A stretch of DNA of 64,000 bases. It comes from Blastomonas ursincola. GTDB lineage: Bacteria; Pseudomonadota; Alphaproteobacteria; Sphingomonadales; Sphingomonadaceae. Location of the stretch: assembly GCF_013607875.1 (NCBI RefSeq), contig NZ_VDES01000003.1:153819-217818 (forward strand). Reading direction: 5' to 3'. The translations under genes were made by a program, and so were the position numbers. Below are positions 18,632 through 28,096 of this stretch, one piece after another. Within the stretch, counting starts at the first letter, position 1, and each line of letters starts with the position of its first letter. Below the pieces are notes generated by a model, which saw nothing but the letters and a program-made list of their open reading frames with translations, did not search any database and had not been told where the DNA came from.

Positions 18632-19834
18632 ATGACCGAAGCCTTTATCTGCGACGCGGTGCGCACGCCGATCGGACGTTATGGCGGCGGGCTGGCGAGC
18701 GTCAGGCCCGACGATCTGGCGGCGGTGGTGCTGCGTGCGCTGGTCGGGCGCAATCCGGGGCTCGATGCAGCCGCGGTCGACGATGTGCTGATGGGCTGCG
18801 CCAATCAGGCCGGTGAGGACAATCGCAACGTCGCGCGGATGGCCGCATTGCTCGCGGGCCTGCCGGAGAGCGTGGGTGGGGCGACGATCAACCGGCTGTG
18901 CGGATCGGGGCTCGACGCGGTGGGCAGCGCCGCGCGCGCGATCCGTTCGGGAGAGGCCGATATGATGATCGCGGGCGGCGTGGAAAGCATGACCCGCGCG
19001 CCGTTCGTGATGCCCAAGGCAGGCACCGCCTTTGCCCGCGACAATGCTGTCTATGACACCACCATCGGCTGGCGCTTCGTCAATCCGCTGATGAAAGCGG
19101 TGCATGGCGTCGATTCGATGCCCGAGACCGCGGAGAATGTCGCCGAGGATTTCGGCATCGCCCGCGCCGACCAGGACGCGTTCGCGCTGCGCAGCCAGCA
19201 GCGCGCCGCCGGAGCGCAGGAATCGGGGCGGTTGGCGGCGGAGATCGTCCCGGTCAGCATCCCGCAGCGCAAGGGCGAACCGCTGATCGTCGATACCGAC
19301 GAGCATCCGCGCATGACCTCGATCGAGGCGCTGAGTGCGCTCAAGCCCATCGTGCGCCCCGGCGGCACGGTGACGGCGGGCAATGCCAGCGGCGTCAACG
19401 ATGGCGCGGCAGCGCTGATCGTCGCGTCCGAAGCCGCTGCGGTGCGCCATGGCCTGACCCCGCGCGCGCGGATCATCGGCACGGCGGTGGCGGGCGTGCC
19501 GCCACGCATCATGGGCTTTGGTCCCGCCCCCGCTGTGCAGAAGCTGCTTAGCCGGGCGCGGGTGACGCTAGGCGAGGTCGACGTGATCGAGCTCAACGAG
19601 GCCTTTGCCGCGCAGGGCCTCGCCGTGCTGCGCCAGCTCGGCCTGCCCGACGATGCGGCGCATGTGAACCCCAATGGCGGGGCGATCGCGCTGGGCCATC
19701 CGCTAGGCATGTCGGGCGCGCGGCTCGCGCTCACCGCCACCGAAGAGCTGCAGCGCACCGGCGGACGCTATGCGATCGCGACGATGTGCATCGGCGTGGG
19801 GCAGGGGATCGCCATGCTGATCGAGCGGGTGTAA
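18632..19834 (+). CDS. thiolase, acetyl-CoA acetyltransferase / 3-oxoadipyl-CoA thiolase type
   Basis: 400 residues. The acyl-accepting cysteine is in [11 protein letters not shown]. The catalytic histidine is in [16 protein letters not shown] and the second cysteine in [20 protein letters not shown] and ELNEAFAAQ are typical. Opening residues [16 protein letters not shown] and the 400-residue length match 3-oxoadipyl-CoA thiolase (PcaF) better than biosynthetic PhaA. No other pca gene is near, so the substrate is not settled. The enzyme cleaves a 3-oxoacyl-CoA with CoA. A palindromic repeat follows the stop by 20 bp. Confidence 0.9.
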   Translation: MTEAFICDAVRTPIGRYGGGLASVRPDDLAAVVLRALVGRNPGLDAAAVDDVLMGCANQAGEDNRNVARMAALLAGLPESVGGATINRLCGSGLDAVGSAARAIRSGEADMMIAGGVESMTRAPFVMPKAGTAFARDNAVYDTTIGWRFVNPLMKAVHGVDSMPETAENVAEDFGIARADQDAFALRSQQRAAGAQESGRLAAEIVPVSIPQRKGEPLIVDTDEHPRMTSIEALSALKPIVRPGGTVTAGNASGVNDGAAALIVASEAAAVRHGLTPRARIIGTAVAGVPPRIMGFGPAPAVQKLLSRARVTLGEVDVIELNEAFAAQGLAVLRQLGLPDDAAHVNPNGGAIALGHPLGMSGARLALTATEELQRTGGRYAIATMCIGVGQGIAMLIERV

Positions 19835-19854
19835 CCCGAGGCGTCAGACCCCAC

Positions 19855-19938
19855 CGTCATTCCCGCGAACGCGGGAATCCCGCTTTCTTGCAGACGCTGA
19901 ATCAGCAAAGCGGGACCCCCGCTTTCGCGGGGGTGACG
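19855..19938. repeat. palindromic intergenic repeat, element A
   Basis: Two 32-bp arms (19855-19886 and 19907-19938) form an inverted repeat with 27 of 32 positions matching across a 20-bp loop. Each arm is itself a small palindrome, for example TTCCCGCGAACGCGGGAA. Four of the five differences are paired within an arm, so both inner hairpins are preserved. It belongs to the same family as the repeat at 26877. It lies between the converging thiolase and aminopeptidase genes and may also act as a terminator. Confidence 0.88.
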
Positions 19939-19954
19939 GGCCAGTTTCGTGCTA

Positions 19955-21559
19955 TCACTCCCCAGCCACCTTGGGCACCGGCTGGAAATCGCGCACGAAG
20001 CGCTCGAGCAGGCGCACGCCATAGCCGGTCGATCCCGCAGGTTTCAGATCGTTCGCGCCGCCCCAGGCCATCCCTGCGATGTCGATATGCGCCCAGGGCG
20101 TTTCGGGCTTCACGAACGCGCCGATGAAATGCGCGCCCGCGCCGGCTCCGGCGCCACCTGCACCCGAATTCTTGATATCGGCGATGGTCGATTTGGTGTC
20201 CTCGGCATAGCTCGGGTGCAGCGGCATGCGCCAAAGCGCGTCGCCGCTCGCGTCGCCTGCTTTCATCAGCTGATCGGCCAGCGGATCGTGGCGGCTGAAC
20301 AGCCCGGCATAATCGTCGCCCAATGCGGTCATGATCGCGCCGGTCAACGTCGCCATGTCGACGATCGCTGCTGGGTTGAGCTTCGCATCGGCATAGGCAA
20401 CCGCATCGGCGAGGACGAGGCGGCCTTCGGCATCGGTCGAGATGATCTCGATGGTCTTGCCGTTCATTGCCTGCAGCACGTCTGCGGGGCGCGCGGCATT
20501 GCCGTCGGGCATGTTTTCCGACAGCGCCGCGATCGCGACGACATCGACCGGCGCGCGCGATTTGGCCAGCGCCAGCGCTGCGCCGACCACGCTCGCCGCG
20601 CCCGACATGTCGAACTTCATGTCGCCCATGCCGGCCCCGGCCTTGAGCGAGATGCCGCCGCTGTCGAAGGTGATTCCCTTGCCCGCGAGCACGACCGGAC
20701 CGGTCGAAGGTGCACCGCGTCCGGTATAGCGCACGATCAGCATGCGCGGCGGCCGCGCCGATCCGCGTCCCGAACCCAGGATCGAGCCCATTCCGAGCTT
20801 TTCCATCGCAGGCACGTCGAGCGCCTCGATCGTCACGCCGGGGACGCCCGCAAAGGCTGCGCGGGTGCGTTCGACAAAGCTTTCGGGATAGATGACGTTG
20901 GCCGGCTCGTTCGAAAGGTCGCGCGCGAAGGCCATCGCCTCGACCAGCGGCTTGCCGCGTCCTTCATAGGCGGCGCGGGCGGCCTCGCCGCTTTCGGTGA
21001 CGATGGTCGTCGCGGCCATCGCAGCGGCCTCGCGCGCCTTGGCCTGATAGAGGTCCGAGCGATACTCGCCGATGCCCATGCCGGTGGCGAGCTCGGCCAC
21101 CGCCTCGGCGGGCAGGCCATTTGCCAGCACGGTGATCGGGCCCTTGTCCTTCAAGATCGCGCGCCCGGCCGCGACGCCAAGCTTCTGCACGGCTGCCGCG
21201 CTGAGGTCCGACCCTGTGCCGACCACATGGATACGATCCCATCCGCCGATCCCGCGCAGGCTGAGCGTGCCAGACTTATAGTCGAACTCCGCTGCGGCGA
21301 GCGCACGCGCGATCGCGGTGCGTTCGGCTTCAGAGATGGCGCTGGCGCGGCTCGCGAGATCGGCTTCGCTGGCGAGCGGCAGCACGAGCGTTCCCGAAGC
21401 GGCGGGCAGGGTGCTGCTGAAGCTGACTGGGCGGAATTGCGCCTTTGCAGCCTTGAGCGTCAGCGAGGGCTTCACCGCCTCCTGTGCGTGTGCGGCCAGG
21501 GGCAATGCCATGGTCAGTACGGCGAAGCTGCTGGCGACCAGCAGGTGACGGATACGCAT
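19955..21559 (-). CDS. exported leucyl aminopeptidase (M17)
   Basis: 534 residues. The first 26 residues (HLLVASSFAVLTMALPLAAHA) are a signal peptide, unusual for M17 enzymes, which are normally cytosolic. The C-terminal catalytic domain is intact: metal-binding GKGITFDSGGISLK, DMKFDMSGA, and TDAEGRLVLADA with the catalytic Arg. SNEPANVIYP marks the domain junction. A di-zinc hexameric peptidase acting on N-terminal residues is expected, here in the periplasm. A second, signal-less M17 gene lies at the end of the window. Upstream AAGGGG serves as ribosome site. Confidence 0.92.
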   Translation of the reverse strand: MRIRHLLVASSFAVLTMALPLAAHAQEAVKPSLTLKAAKAQFRPVSFSSTLPAASGTLVLPLASEADLASRASAISEAERTAIARALAAAEFDYKSGTLSLRGIGGWDRIHVVGTGSDLSAAAVQKLGVAAGRAILKDKGPITVLANGLPAEAVAELATGMGIGEYRSDLYQAKAREAAAMAATTIVTESGEAARAAYEGRGKPLVEAMAFARDLSNEPANVIYPESFVERTRAAFAGVPGVTIEALDVPAMEKLGMGSILGSGRGSARPPRMLIVRYTGRGAPSTGPVVLAGKGITFDSGGISLKAGAGMGDMKFDMSGAASVVGAALALAKSRAPVDVVAIAALSENMPDGNAARPADVLQAMNGKTIEIISTDAEGRLVLADAVAYADAKLNPAAIVDMATLTGAIMTALGDDYAGLFSRHDPLADQLMKAGDASGDALWRMPLHPSYAEDTKSTIADIKNSGAGGAGAGAGAHFIGAFVKPETPWAHIDIAGMAWGGANDLKPAGSTGYGVRLLERFVRDFQPVPKVAGE

Positions 21560-21689
21560 CAGGAAACCCCTTTTGTCTTCGTAACATTGGCAACCATATC
21601 AGCAGCTTGAGCCGCTGGCGGCAAGCAAAGATGCGCGCTGAGAGCCGATGGCATTGTCTTGTCTGCCCCTCAACCCCATGTGCTGACCC

Positions 21690-22169
21690 ATGTTCAGCAC
21701 CCCCGTCATCGCCGCAATCGCCTGGGCCGTCATTCTGGGCGGCGCCGGCGGGCTGCTGACCGAGATCGGAGCGTGGTACAGGAACCTTAGGAAACCGAGC
21801 TGGCAGCCGCCTGACTGGCTGTTCGGTCCGGCCTGGACGATCATCCTCGGCCTCGCCGCCTGGACCGCCGTGCTGGCGTGGAACGGCACGCAGACCGAGG
21901 GCGACCGGATGATCGTTATCGCGCTCTATGTCGCGAATTTCGTGTTTCACCTGCTCTGGTCGCCTCTATTCTTCAAGTTCAAGCGGCCCGACTGGGCGCT
22001 GGTCGAGGTCGTCTTCCTCTGGGCGTCGGTGTTCGCGATGTGCGTCTGGCTGCGGCCCTATTCGGTGCTCGCGAGCTGGCTGATCGTGCCCTATCTCGTC
22101 TGGGTGAGCTTTGCAGCGATGCTCAACGCCAAGATCGTGCAGCTCAATCGCCCGTTCCGCCGCGCCTGA
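21690..22169 (+). CDS. TspO/MBR family membrane protein
   Basis: 159 residues with five predicted transmembrane segments. The signature KPSWQPPDWLFGPAWTIILG and the fourth-helix NFVFHLLWSPLFF are conserved in the tryptophan-rich sensory protein / mitochondrial benzodiazepine receptor family. In alphaproteobacteria these inner- or outer-membrane proteins bind porphyrins and affect oxygen-regulated genes. It stands alone between a divergent aminopeptidase gene and the NADH dehydrogenase gene. The ligand is not deducible from sequence. Confidence 0.9.
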   Translation: MFSTPVIAAIAWAVILGGAGGLLTEIGAWYRNLRKPSWQPPDWLFGPAWTIILGLAAWTAVLAWNGTQTEGDRMIVIALYVANFVFHLLWSPLFFKFKRPDWALVEVVFLWASVFAMCVWLRPYSVLASWLIVPYLVWVSFAAMLNAKIVQLNRPFRRA

Positions 22170-22252
22170 ACTTTATCGGATGGGGTGCGCCAAATCGCTT
22201 GGTGACCCGATAAACTGTGTTAACTTTGCTTGACACTATTCAGGGGACCGGT

Positions 22253-23566
22253 GTGAGCGACCAGAAGACGCAGATTGTCGTGGTGGGCGGAGGCGCTGGC
22301 GGGCTCGAGCTGGTACGACGGCTCGGCAGCAAATACGGCCGCGACAAGCACGACATCATCCTGGTCGACCGCAACCTCACGCATATCTGGAAACCGCTGC
22401 TGCACGAGGTCGCCGCAGGCTCGCTCGACGCCAATCTCGACGAGGTCGGCTATGGTGGCCATGCGGTGCGCTGGGGTTATCGTTTCTTCAACGGGGCGCT
22501 CGAAAGCATCGACCGCACGACGCGGCATATCACCACCGCGCCGCTGCTGGACGATGCTGGCAAGGAGGTGATCGGGCGGCACCGCATCCGCTATGATTAT
22601 CTGGTGCTCGCCTTTGGCGGTGTCTCGAACGATTTCGGCGTGCCGGGCGTGCGCGAAAATGCCCAGTTTCTCGAGCATCGCGGCCAGGCGGACAGCTTCC
22701 GCCAGAAGCTGCTCAATGCGTGCCTGCGCGCCAATCACGAGCATAACACCGGCAATCCCGAAGCGCGGGTGCGCATCTGCATCATCGGTGGCGGGGCGAC
22801 CGGGGTCGAGCTCTCGGCCGAGCTGTACAACGCCGCCAAGTCGCTGCGCTATTACGGCCTCGAGGTGTTCGACGAGAGCAAGCTCGAGGTCACGCTGCTC
22901 GAGGCGGGACCGCGCATCCTGCCGCAGATCGATGCCGAGCTGGCAGGCACGGCGCGGCACGAGCTCGAGCAGCTCGGCGTCAGCGTGCGCGAGAATACCC
23001 AGGTCGTGCAGGTCAACGAGCATTCGGTCGAGACCAAGGCCGGAGAGGCGATTCCCGCCGACCTGATCGTCTGGGCTGCCGGGGTGAAAGGTGCCGATGG
23101 CGTCACCGAGATGAGCGATCTCGAACTCAACCGGCTCAGCCAGTTCGTGGTTCGGCCGACACTGCAGACGACATTGGACGACCATATCTTCGCACTGGGC
23201 GATTGCGCCTCATGCCTGCTGCCCGGCCAGGAGCGACCGATCCCGCCGCGCGCGCAATCGGCGCACCAGATGGCAAGCCATGTCTTCGACAATCTGTGCC
23301 GGATGCAGGCGGGCAAGCCGCTCAAGGATTTCGTGTACAAGGACCATGGCTCGCTGGTGTCATTGAGCCGTTTCTCGACCGTGGGCAGCCTGATGGGCAA
23401 TCTGGTCGGCGGGCGCATGGCGGTGGAAGGCCGACTGGCGCGCTGGGCGTACCAATCGCTCTACCGCATGCACCTGATCGCGATCCACGGCTGGTGGCGC
23501 GGCATATCGCTGATCGTCATCGGCCATGTGAACCAGATCGTGCGGCCCAAGCTGAAGCTGCACTGA
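22253..23566 (+). CDS. ndh: type II NADH dehydrogenase (NAD(P)/FAD-dependent oxidoreductase)
   Basis: 437 residues. The FAD-binding VVVGGGAGGLELVRRLG is near the N-terminus and the NADH-binding IIGGGATGVELSAEL near residue 180. The second FAD contact is FALGDCASCLL. The C-terminus (HLIAIHGWWRGISLIVIGHV) is hydrophobic/amphipathic, as expected for monotopic membrane attachment. It oxidises NADH and reduces quinone without pumping protons. I chose GTG at 22253, preceded by AGGGG, over an upstream GTG at 22217. Confidence 0.92.
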   Translation: MSDQKTQIVVVGGGAGGLELVRRLGSKYGRDKHDIILVDRNLTHIWKPLLHEVAAGSLDANLDEVGYGGHAVRWGYRFFNGALESIDRTTRHITTAPLLDDAGKEVIGRHRIRYDYLVLAFGGVSNDFGVPGVRENAQFLEHRGQADSFRQKLLNACLRANHEHNTGNPEARVRICIIGGGATGVELSAELYNAAKSLRYYGLEVFDESKLEVTLLEAGPRILPQIDAELAGTARHELEQLGVSVRENTQVVQVNEHSVETKAGEAIPADLIVWAAGVKGADGVTEMSDLELNRLSQFVVRPTLQTTLDDHIFALGDCASCLLPGQERPIPPRAQSAHQMASHVFDNLCRMQAGKPLKDFVYKDHGSLVSLSRFSTVGSLMGNLVGGRMAVEGRLARWAYQSLYRMHLIAIHGWWRGISLIVIGHVNQIVRPKLKLH

Positions 23567-23583
23567 CCAGCGCGGCGACGCCT

Positions 23584-24837
23584 TCAGCCGCTGCGCTGAT
23601 CCACCAGCCTGCCGCCCTTGAACAGCGCAAGGCAGCGGCCCTGCACCGGCAGCTTGTCGAACGGCGTGTTGCCGGCAGCCGCCGCCATCTTGCCCGAATC
23701 GACCTGCCAGGGCCGATCGGGATCGATCAGCACGATATCCGCCTCATGCCCGGTGCGCAGCGCGCCCGCTTGGACGCCGAGCAGCTTGGCCGGGTTGGCG
23801 GCGATCAGGTCGAACAGCCGTCCTGTCGAAATCAGGCCATCGCGCACCAGCCCCAGCGACAGCGGCAGCAGCGTTTCGGCCCCCGCCATGCCGGGCGCGG
23901 CATCGGCAAAGGGCAGGCGCTTGTCCTCGGGGCCGCGCGGATCGTGACCCGAAGCGATGACATCGATCGTGCCGTCCTTGACCGCTTCGAGCGCGGCCTG
24001 GCGATCATCCTCGCTGCGAAGCGGCGGCGACAGACGCGCGAAGGTGCGGAAACCGCCGAGCGCCACATCCGAGAGGAACAGGTGCGCTGGCGTGATCCCT
24101 GCGGTGACGCTCAGTCCTTCGGCCTTGGCCGCGCGGATCAGCGCGAGGCCCGCGCGCGTCGTCACCTGGCGGAAATGGACTTTGCAGCCCGTCATCCGCA
24201 CCAGCGCAAGATCGCGCGCGATGGCGATGCTCTCGGCCTCGGCGGGGGCCTGGGGCAGGCCCAGCCGGGTCGCCATCTCGCCTGAAGTGGCCACCGCCGT
24301 GCCCGACAGGCCATGGTCCTGGCTATGCACGATCAGCGGCAGGTCCAGCATCGCGCAATATTGCATCAGCCGGTGCATCACGCCGGTATCGACGATCCAG
24401 CGTCGCCCGGTGGCGACGGCGCGCGCGCCCGCCTCCTGCATCAGCGCGATCTCGGCCATCTCGGCACCCGCCAGGTCGCGCGTCGCGGCGGCCAGAGGGT
24501 GCACCCAGAAATCCGGCTTGCCCGAATAGGCGGCAAAGCGCACGCGCGCCGGGTGATCGAGCGGCGGATTCTGATCGGGCATCAGCGCCGCACGGCTGAT
24601 CCCACCGAAATGGAAGGCGGGAAGGTCGATCGCGAACACGCCGAGGTCCACCAGGCCGGGCGCGATCAGCGCGCCCTTCGCGTCGTGGACGCGGTCGTCC
24701 GCGCTCGGCGTGATCCTGCCGATCTCGGCGATGCGGTCGCCCAGCACGCGGATACCGCCCTCGACCGGCTCGCCCTCTCCCGGCAGGATCAGGCGGCCAT
24801 TGACGATGCTCAGCGGAGCCAGCGGGGTCTTGCTCAT
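23584..24837 (-). CDS. dihydroorotase homologue lacking catalytic residues (PyrC'/PyrX-like)
   Basis: 417 residues with the amidohydrolase layout of type I dihydroorotases. The usual metal motif P-G-x-x-D-x-H-x-H reads PGLVDLGVF, so both histidines are replaced (Gly66, Phe68). The later HxxH site reads HFRQ (Gln224), and the catalytic T-D-H-A-P-H reads SGHDPR (Gly297, Arg301). The protein therefore cannot bind the usual two metals. In Pseudomonas, inactive PyrC' is encoded with a 4-bp overlap behind pyrB and is needed to assemble active aspartate carbamoyltransferase. Here the ATG also overlaps the pyrB stop (ATGA). A working pyrC is expected elsewhere. Confidence 0.88.
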   Translation of the reverse strand: MSKTPLAPLSIVNGRLILPGEGEPVEGGIRVLGDRIAEIGRITPSADDRVHDAKGALIAPGLVDLGVFAIDLPAFHFGGISRAALMPDQNPPLDHPARVRFAAYSGKPDFWVHPLAAATRDLAGAEMAEIALMQEAGARAVATGRRWIVDTGVMHRLMQYCAMLDLPLIVHSQDHGLSGTAVATSGEMATRLGLPQAPAEAESIAIARDLALVRMTGCKVHFRQVTTRAGLALIRAAKAEGLSVTAGITPAHLFLSDVALGGFRTFARLSPPLRSEDDRQAALEAVKDGTIDVIASGHDPRGPEDKRLPFADAAPGMAGAETLLPLSLGLVRDGLISTGRLFDLIAANPAKLLGVQAGALRTGHEADIVLIDPDRPWQVDSGKMAAAAGNTPFDKLPVQGRCLALFKGGRLVDQRSG

Positions 24838-25838
24838 GCCCAGCCCTCCACGCCGCGCCGTCTGCGCGTCAGCACGTCCAAACACGCCATGCGCATCGCC
24901 ACGCCCATCTCGACCTGATCGGTGATCGCCGAGCGCTGGACATTGTCCGCGATATGGCTGTCGATCTCGATCCCCCGGTTCATCGGCCCGGGGTGCATCA
25001 CCAGCGCATCGGGCTTGGCCAGCGCCAGCTTCGCATCGGTCAGCCCGTAGAGATGACGGAATTCGCGCGGCGAGGGGATGAACTGGCCCTGCATCCGCTC
25101 GTTCTGCAGCCGCAGCATCATCACGACATCGGCGCCCTCGAGCGCCTCGGCAAAATTGCGACAGGGTGTGCCGCCCATCGATTCGACCGCAGGCGGCATC
25201 AGCGCCGGGGGGCCGGCGACGCGCACGTCTGCGCCCAGGGTCGAAAGGCAGATCATGTTCGATCGCGCGACGCGGCTGTGGAGGATGTCGCCGCAGATTG
25301 CGACCCGCAGCCCGGCGATCTGCCCCTTGCGGCGGCGGATGGTCAGCGAATCGAGCAGCGCCTGGGTCGGGTGCTCGTGCGTGCCGTCGCCTGCGTTCAA
25401 CACCGGACAGCCCACCTTGTCGGCGATCAGTTGCACCGCGCCCGAGCTGCCGTGGCGAATGACGATAGCATCTGCGCGCATGGAATTGAGCGTCACCGCC
25501 GTGTCGATCAGCGTCTCGCCCTTTTTCACGCTCGATTGCGCGGCGTGCATGTTGACCACATCCGCGCCCAGGCGCTTGCCCGCGATCTCGAACGACAGCA
25601 GCGTGCGCGTCGAATTTTCGAAAAACGCATTGATCAGCGTGAGGCCTGCGAGCCGGTCGTCATGCTTGGTCGCCTGGCGATTGAGATCGACCCATTGCTC
25701 GGCCTCGTCGAGCAGGAACTCGATCTCCCAGGGCTGGAGCCCCGCGATTCCCAGCAGATGCCGGTGCGGAAAGGCCATGCTGCCGGGCGGATAATCGCTG
25801 GCAGGGCGGCGGGCGGAGGGGGTGTTCGGCGATGTCAT
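24834..25838 (-). CDS. pyrB: aspartate carbamoyltransferase catalytic subunit
   Basis: 334 residues. Carbamoyl-phosphate contacts [13 protein letters not shown] and HPTQALLD are present, and RHGSSGA and [11 protein letters not shown] match the family. It forms carbamoyl-aspartate from carbamoyl phosphate and aspartate, the committed step of pyrimidine synthesis. About 20 extra residues ([18 protein letters not shown]) precede the conserved domain. In Pseudomonas such extensions carry the effector site of the PyrB-PyrC' enzyme. The next gene overlaps the stop by 4 bp. No pyrI is present. ATG 25838 was chosen; an internal ATG at 25778 would remove the extension. Confidence 0.94.
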   Translation of the reverse strand: MTSPNTPSARRPASDYPPGSMAFPHRHLLGIAGLQPWEIEFLLDEAEQWVDLNRQATKHDDRLAGLTLINAFFENSTRTLLSFEIAGKRLGADVVNMHAAQSSVKKGETLIDTAVTLNSMRADAIVIRHGSSGAVQLIADKVGCPVLNAGDGTHEHPTQALLDSLTIRRRKGQIAGLRVAICGDILHSRVARSNMICLSTLGADVRVAGPPALMPPAVESMGGTPCRNFAEALEGADVVMMLRLQNERMQGQFIPSPREFRHLYGLTDAKLALAKPDALVMHPGPMNRGIEIDSHIADNVQRSAITDQVEMGVAMRMACLDVLTRRRRGVEGWA

Positions 25839-25957
25839 TAAAGGCGAGCGTCTAGGACCGAATCGGCTTTGGCTCAAGCGTGTGTTTTCAGCTGTGGACA
25901 GGGGAGCTGACTGCCGCAATGATGCGCTGACAAGAATGTAAGCGAGAGGGATTCTGG

Positions 25958-26875
25958 ATGAAACTGGTAACCGAAGGGCTGCGCTTTCCTGAAGGGCCGG
26001 TGGCGATGCCAGATGGCAGCGTCGTATTGGTCGAGATCGAGCGCGGCTGCGTCACGCGCGTCGCGCCTGATGGCACGCAGCATGTCGTGGCGCAGCTGGG
26101 CGGGGGCCCGAATGGCGCGGCGATCGGTCCCGATGGCAAGCTCTATGTGTGCAACAATGGCGGCTTCCATTATGTCGAGCGCGCCGGACTGCTGATCCCG
26201 CATGGTCAGCCCGACGATTATTCCGGCGGAAGGATCGAGCGCGTGGACCTCGAGACCGGCGCGGTCGAGACGCTCTACAAGTCGGGCGATTTCGGCTGCA
26301 CGTTGCGCGGGCCCAATGACATCGTGTTCGATGATGCCGGCGGCTTCTGGTTCACCGATCACGGCAAGACCCGGCGGCGCGAGCGTGACGTGACCGGCGT
26401 CTTCTATGCGCGCGCCGATGGCTCGCTGCTCAAGGAAGTCATCTTTCCGATGGAAAACCCCAACGGCATCGGCCTCTCGCCCGACGGCAAGCGGCTCTAC
26501 GTCGCGGAGACCTATACCTGCAAGCTCTGGGCCTATGACATTGCCGCGCCCGGCGAGATCGCGTTCAGCCAGGGGCTGCTCGGGCCGGGCGGCACCTTTC
26601 TCTACAGCCCGTCGGGATACACGTTCTTCGATTCGCTCGCGGTCGACGGCGCGGGCAATATCTGCGTCGCGACCATCGGGCAGAGCGGCATTTCGGTGGT
26701 CTCACCGGAAGGCGAACTGGTCGAGTTCGTCGCCACCGACGATCCGTTCACGACCAATATCTGCTTCGGCGGGCCGAACCTGAAGACCGCGTACATCACG
26801 CTTTCAGGCACTGGCAGGCTGGTCAAGATGGACTGGCCGCGCGGTGGGGCGAAGTTGCATTATCTGAACGCTTGA
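25958..26875 (+). CDS. SMP-30/gluconolactonase family protein
   Basis: 305 residues. Repeated strand motifs of a six-bladed beta-propeller are visible ([79 protein letters not shown]). The acidic and asparagine positions in these loops match the single metal site of SMP-30/gluconolactonases. Such enzymes hydrolyse sugar or other lactones. There is no signal peptide. GAGAGGG-like RBS GAGAGGGATTCTGG precedes the ATG. A palindromic repeat begins one base after the stop. The substrate is not determined. Confidence 0.88.
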   Translation: MKLVTEGLRFPEGPVAMPDGSVVLVEIERGCVTRVAPDGTQHVVAQLGGGPNGAAIGPDGKLYVCNNGGFHYVERAGLLIPHGQPDDYSGGRIERVDLETGAVETLYKSGDFGCTLRGPNDIVFDDAGGFWFTDHGKTRRRERDVTGVFYARADGSLLKEVIFPMENPNGIGLSPDGKRLYVAETYTCKLWAYDIAAPGEIAFSQGLLGPGGTFLYSPSGYTFFDSLAVDGAGNICVATIGQSGISVVSPEGELVEFVATDDPFTTNICFGGPNLKTAYITLSGTGRLVKMDWPRGGAKLHYLNA

Positions 26876-26876
26876 T

Positions 26877-26959
26877 CGTCATCCCCGCGAAGGCGGGGGT
26901 CCCGCTTTGCGGTCGTGCACAATGGGACAAGCGGGACCCCCGCCTTCGCGGGGATGACG
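26877..26959. repeat. palindromic intergenic repeat, element B
   Basis: Perfect 31-bp inverted repeat: arms 26877-26907 and 26929-26959 are exact reverse complements, with a 21-bp loop. Each arm contains the inner palindrome CCCCGCGAAGGCGGGG. The arms are close relatives of those of the repeat at 19855. It starts one base after the SMP-30 stop and ends 33 bp before the DUF2855 start, so it may partly block transcription between the two. Confidence 0.93.
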
Positions 26960-26992
26960 AAGACTGGAATTCTTGGATTGAGGGAAAACGCC

Positions 26993-28096
26993 ATGACCGA
27001 CCAACGCTGGGCGATCGATATCGACCGTGACACCATCGCTGACGCTCGCATTGTCGAGGAGCCGCAGGCCGACCTGCCCGAAGGCGCGATCGAGGTGAAG
27101 CTTGACCTCTACGCGATGACCGCGAACAACGTGACCTATGCCGTGTTCGGCAAGCCGCTCGGGCTGTTCGGCAACGATCAGGGCTATTGGGATTTCTTCG
27201 CCGAGCGCGAAGCGCCGGGGCGGCTGCCGGTCTGGGGCTTTGCCACGGTGAGCCGCAGCAACCATCCCGACGTGCCGGTGGGGACGCAATATTACGGCTA
27301 TTATCCGATGGCGAGCCATGCGCTGCTGCATCCGGGCCGGGTGAGCGCCAACGGCTTTACCGACACGACCCCGCGCCGCGCGACGCTGCCGATCATCTAC
27401 AACCAGTACCAGCGGCTCGACGCGCTGGGCGATTATCGCGCCGAGCACCATGATTATTGGCCGGTCTTCCGTCCGCTGTTCCTCACCGGCTGGTTGATCG
27501 CCGATCAGCTCGAGGACGAGGGCGATTATGCTGCGCAGCAAATTCTGGTCGCCAGTGCGTCGAGCAAGACCGCGATCGGCCTTGCGCATGCGCTTAAGCA
27601 GCGCGGCAGCGGTCCGCAGGTTGTGGGCCTGACGAGCGGGGGCAACGCCGCCTATGTCGAATCGCTCGGCCTGTACGACCGCGTCGTCGCCTATGACGAT
27701 ATCGGCGCGATGGACGCCTCCGTTCCGAGCGCGATGGTCGATATGGCGGGCAACCCGAAGGTCGCAGCCGCAGTCCACAACCATTTCGCCGATGCGCTGA
27801 AGGCCTCGATCGTGGTTGGTAAGTCGCATTGGGATGCGAATGATGACCCCGGCGCGATCGCTGGCCCGCCGCGCCAGATGTTATTCGCACCGGGCCGCAG
27901 CGAAAAGCGCATCGCCGAATGGGGCCCGGACGGCTTCCGCCAGAAGCTCGAAGCCGCCTGGCTCGGCTTTGCCGATCTGGCCCCGAAACTGCTGTCGATC
28001 GACAAGCGCCAGGGCGCCGAGGCCGCGCTCGCCGCCTATGCCGAAACGGTCGCGGGCAAGGCCGATGCGAGGACGGGGCTGGTCATTATTCCATGA
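26993..28096 (+). CDS. DUF2855 family protein
   Basis: 367 residues. It resembles the DUF2855 family: a medium-chain-dehydrogenase-like fold in which VKLDLYAMTANNVTYAVFG and PVWGFATV resemble the GroES-like part. The QQILVASASSKTAIGLAHAL stretch would be the nucleotide-binding part, without a full Rossmann glycine motif. I know no characterised reaction for this family. ATG 26993 is preceded by GAGGG and excludes an upstream reading frame that begins inside the palindromic repeat. Its stop overlaps the HAD gene start by 4 bp. Confidence 0.82.
   Translation: MTDQRWAIDIDRDTIADARIVEEPQADLPEGAIEVKLDLYAMTANNVTYAVFGKPLGLFGNDQGYWDFFAEREAPGRLPVWGFATVSRSNHPDVPVGTQYYGYYPMASHALLHPGRVSANGFTDTTPRRATLPIIYNQYQRLDALGDYRAEHHDYWPVFRPLFLTGWLIADQLEDEGDYAAQQILVASASSKTAIGLAHALKQRGSGPQVVGLTSGGNAAYVESLGLYDRVVAYDDIGAMDASVPSAMVDMAGNPKVAAAVHNHFADALKASIVVGKSHWDANDDPGAIAGPPRQMLFAPGRSEKRIAEWGPDGFRQKLEAAWLGFADLAPKLLSIDKRQGAEAALAAYAETVAGKADARTGLVIIP

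Noticed and set aside
23568-23600. Hairpin between the convergent ndh and pyrC-like genes
   Set aside because: The inverted repeat is imperfect with several mismatches and no U-run, too weak to call.
26915-26992. Upstream in-frame start for the DUF2855 gene
   Set aside because: The extra 26 residues are encoded by the palindromic repeat; ATG 26993 has a good ribosome site.
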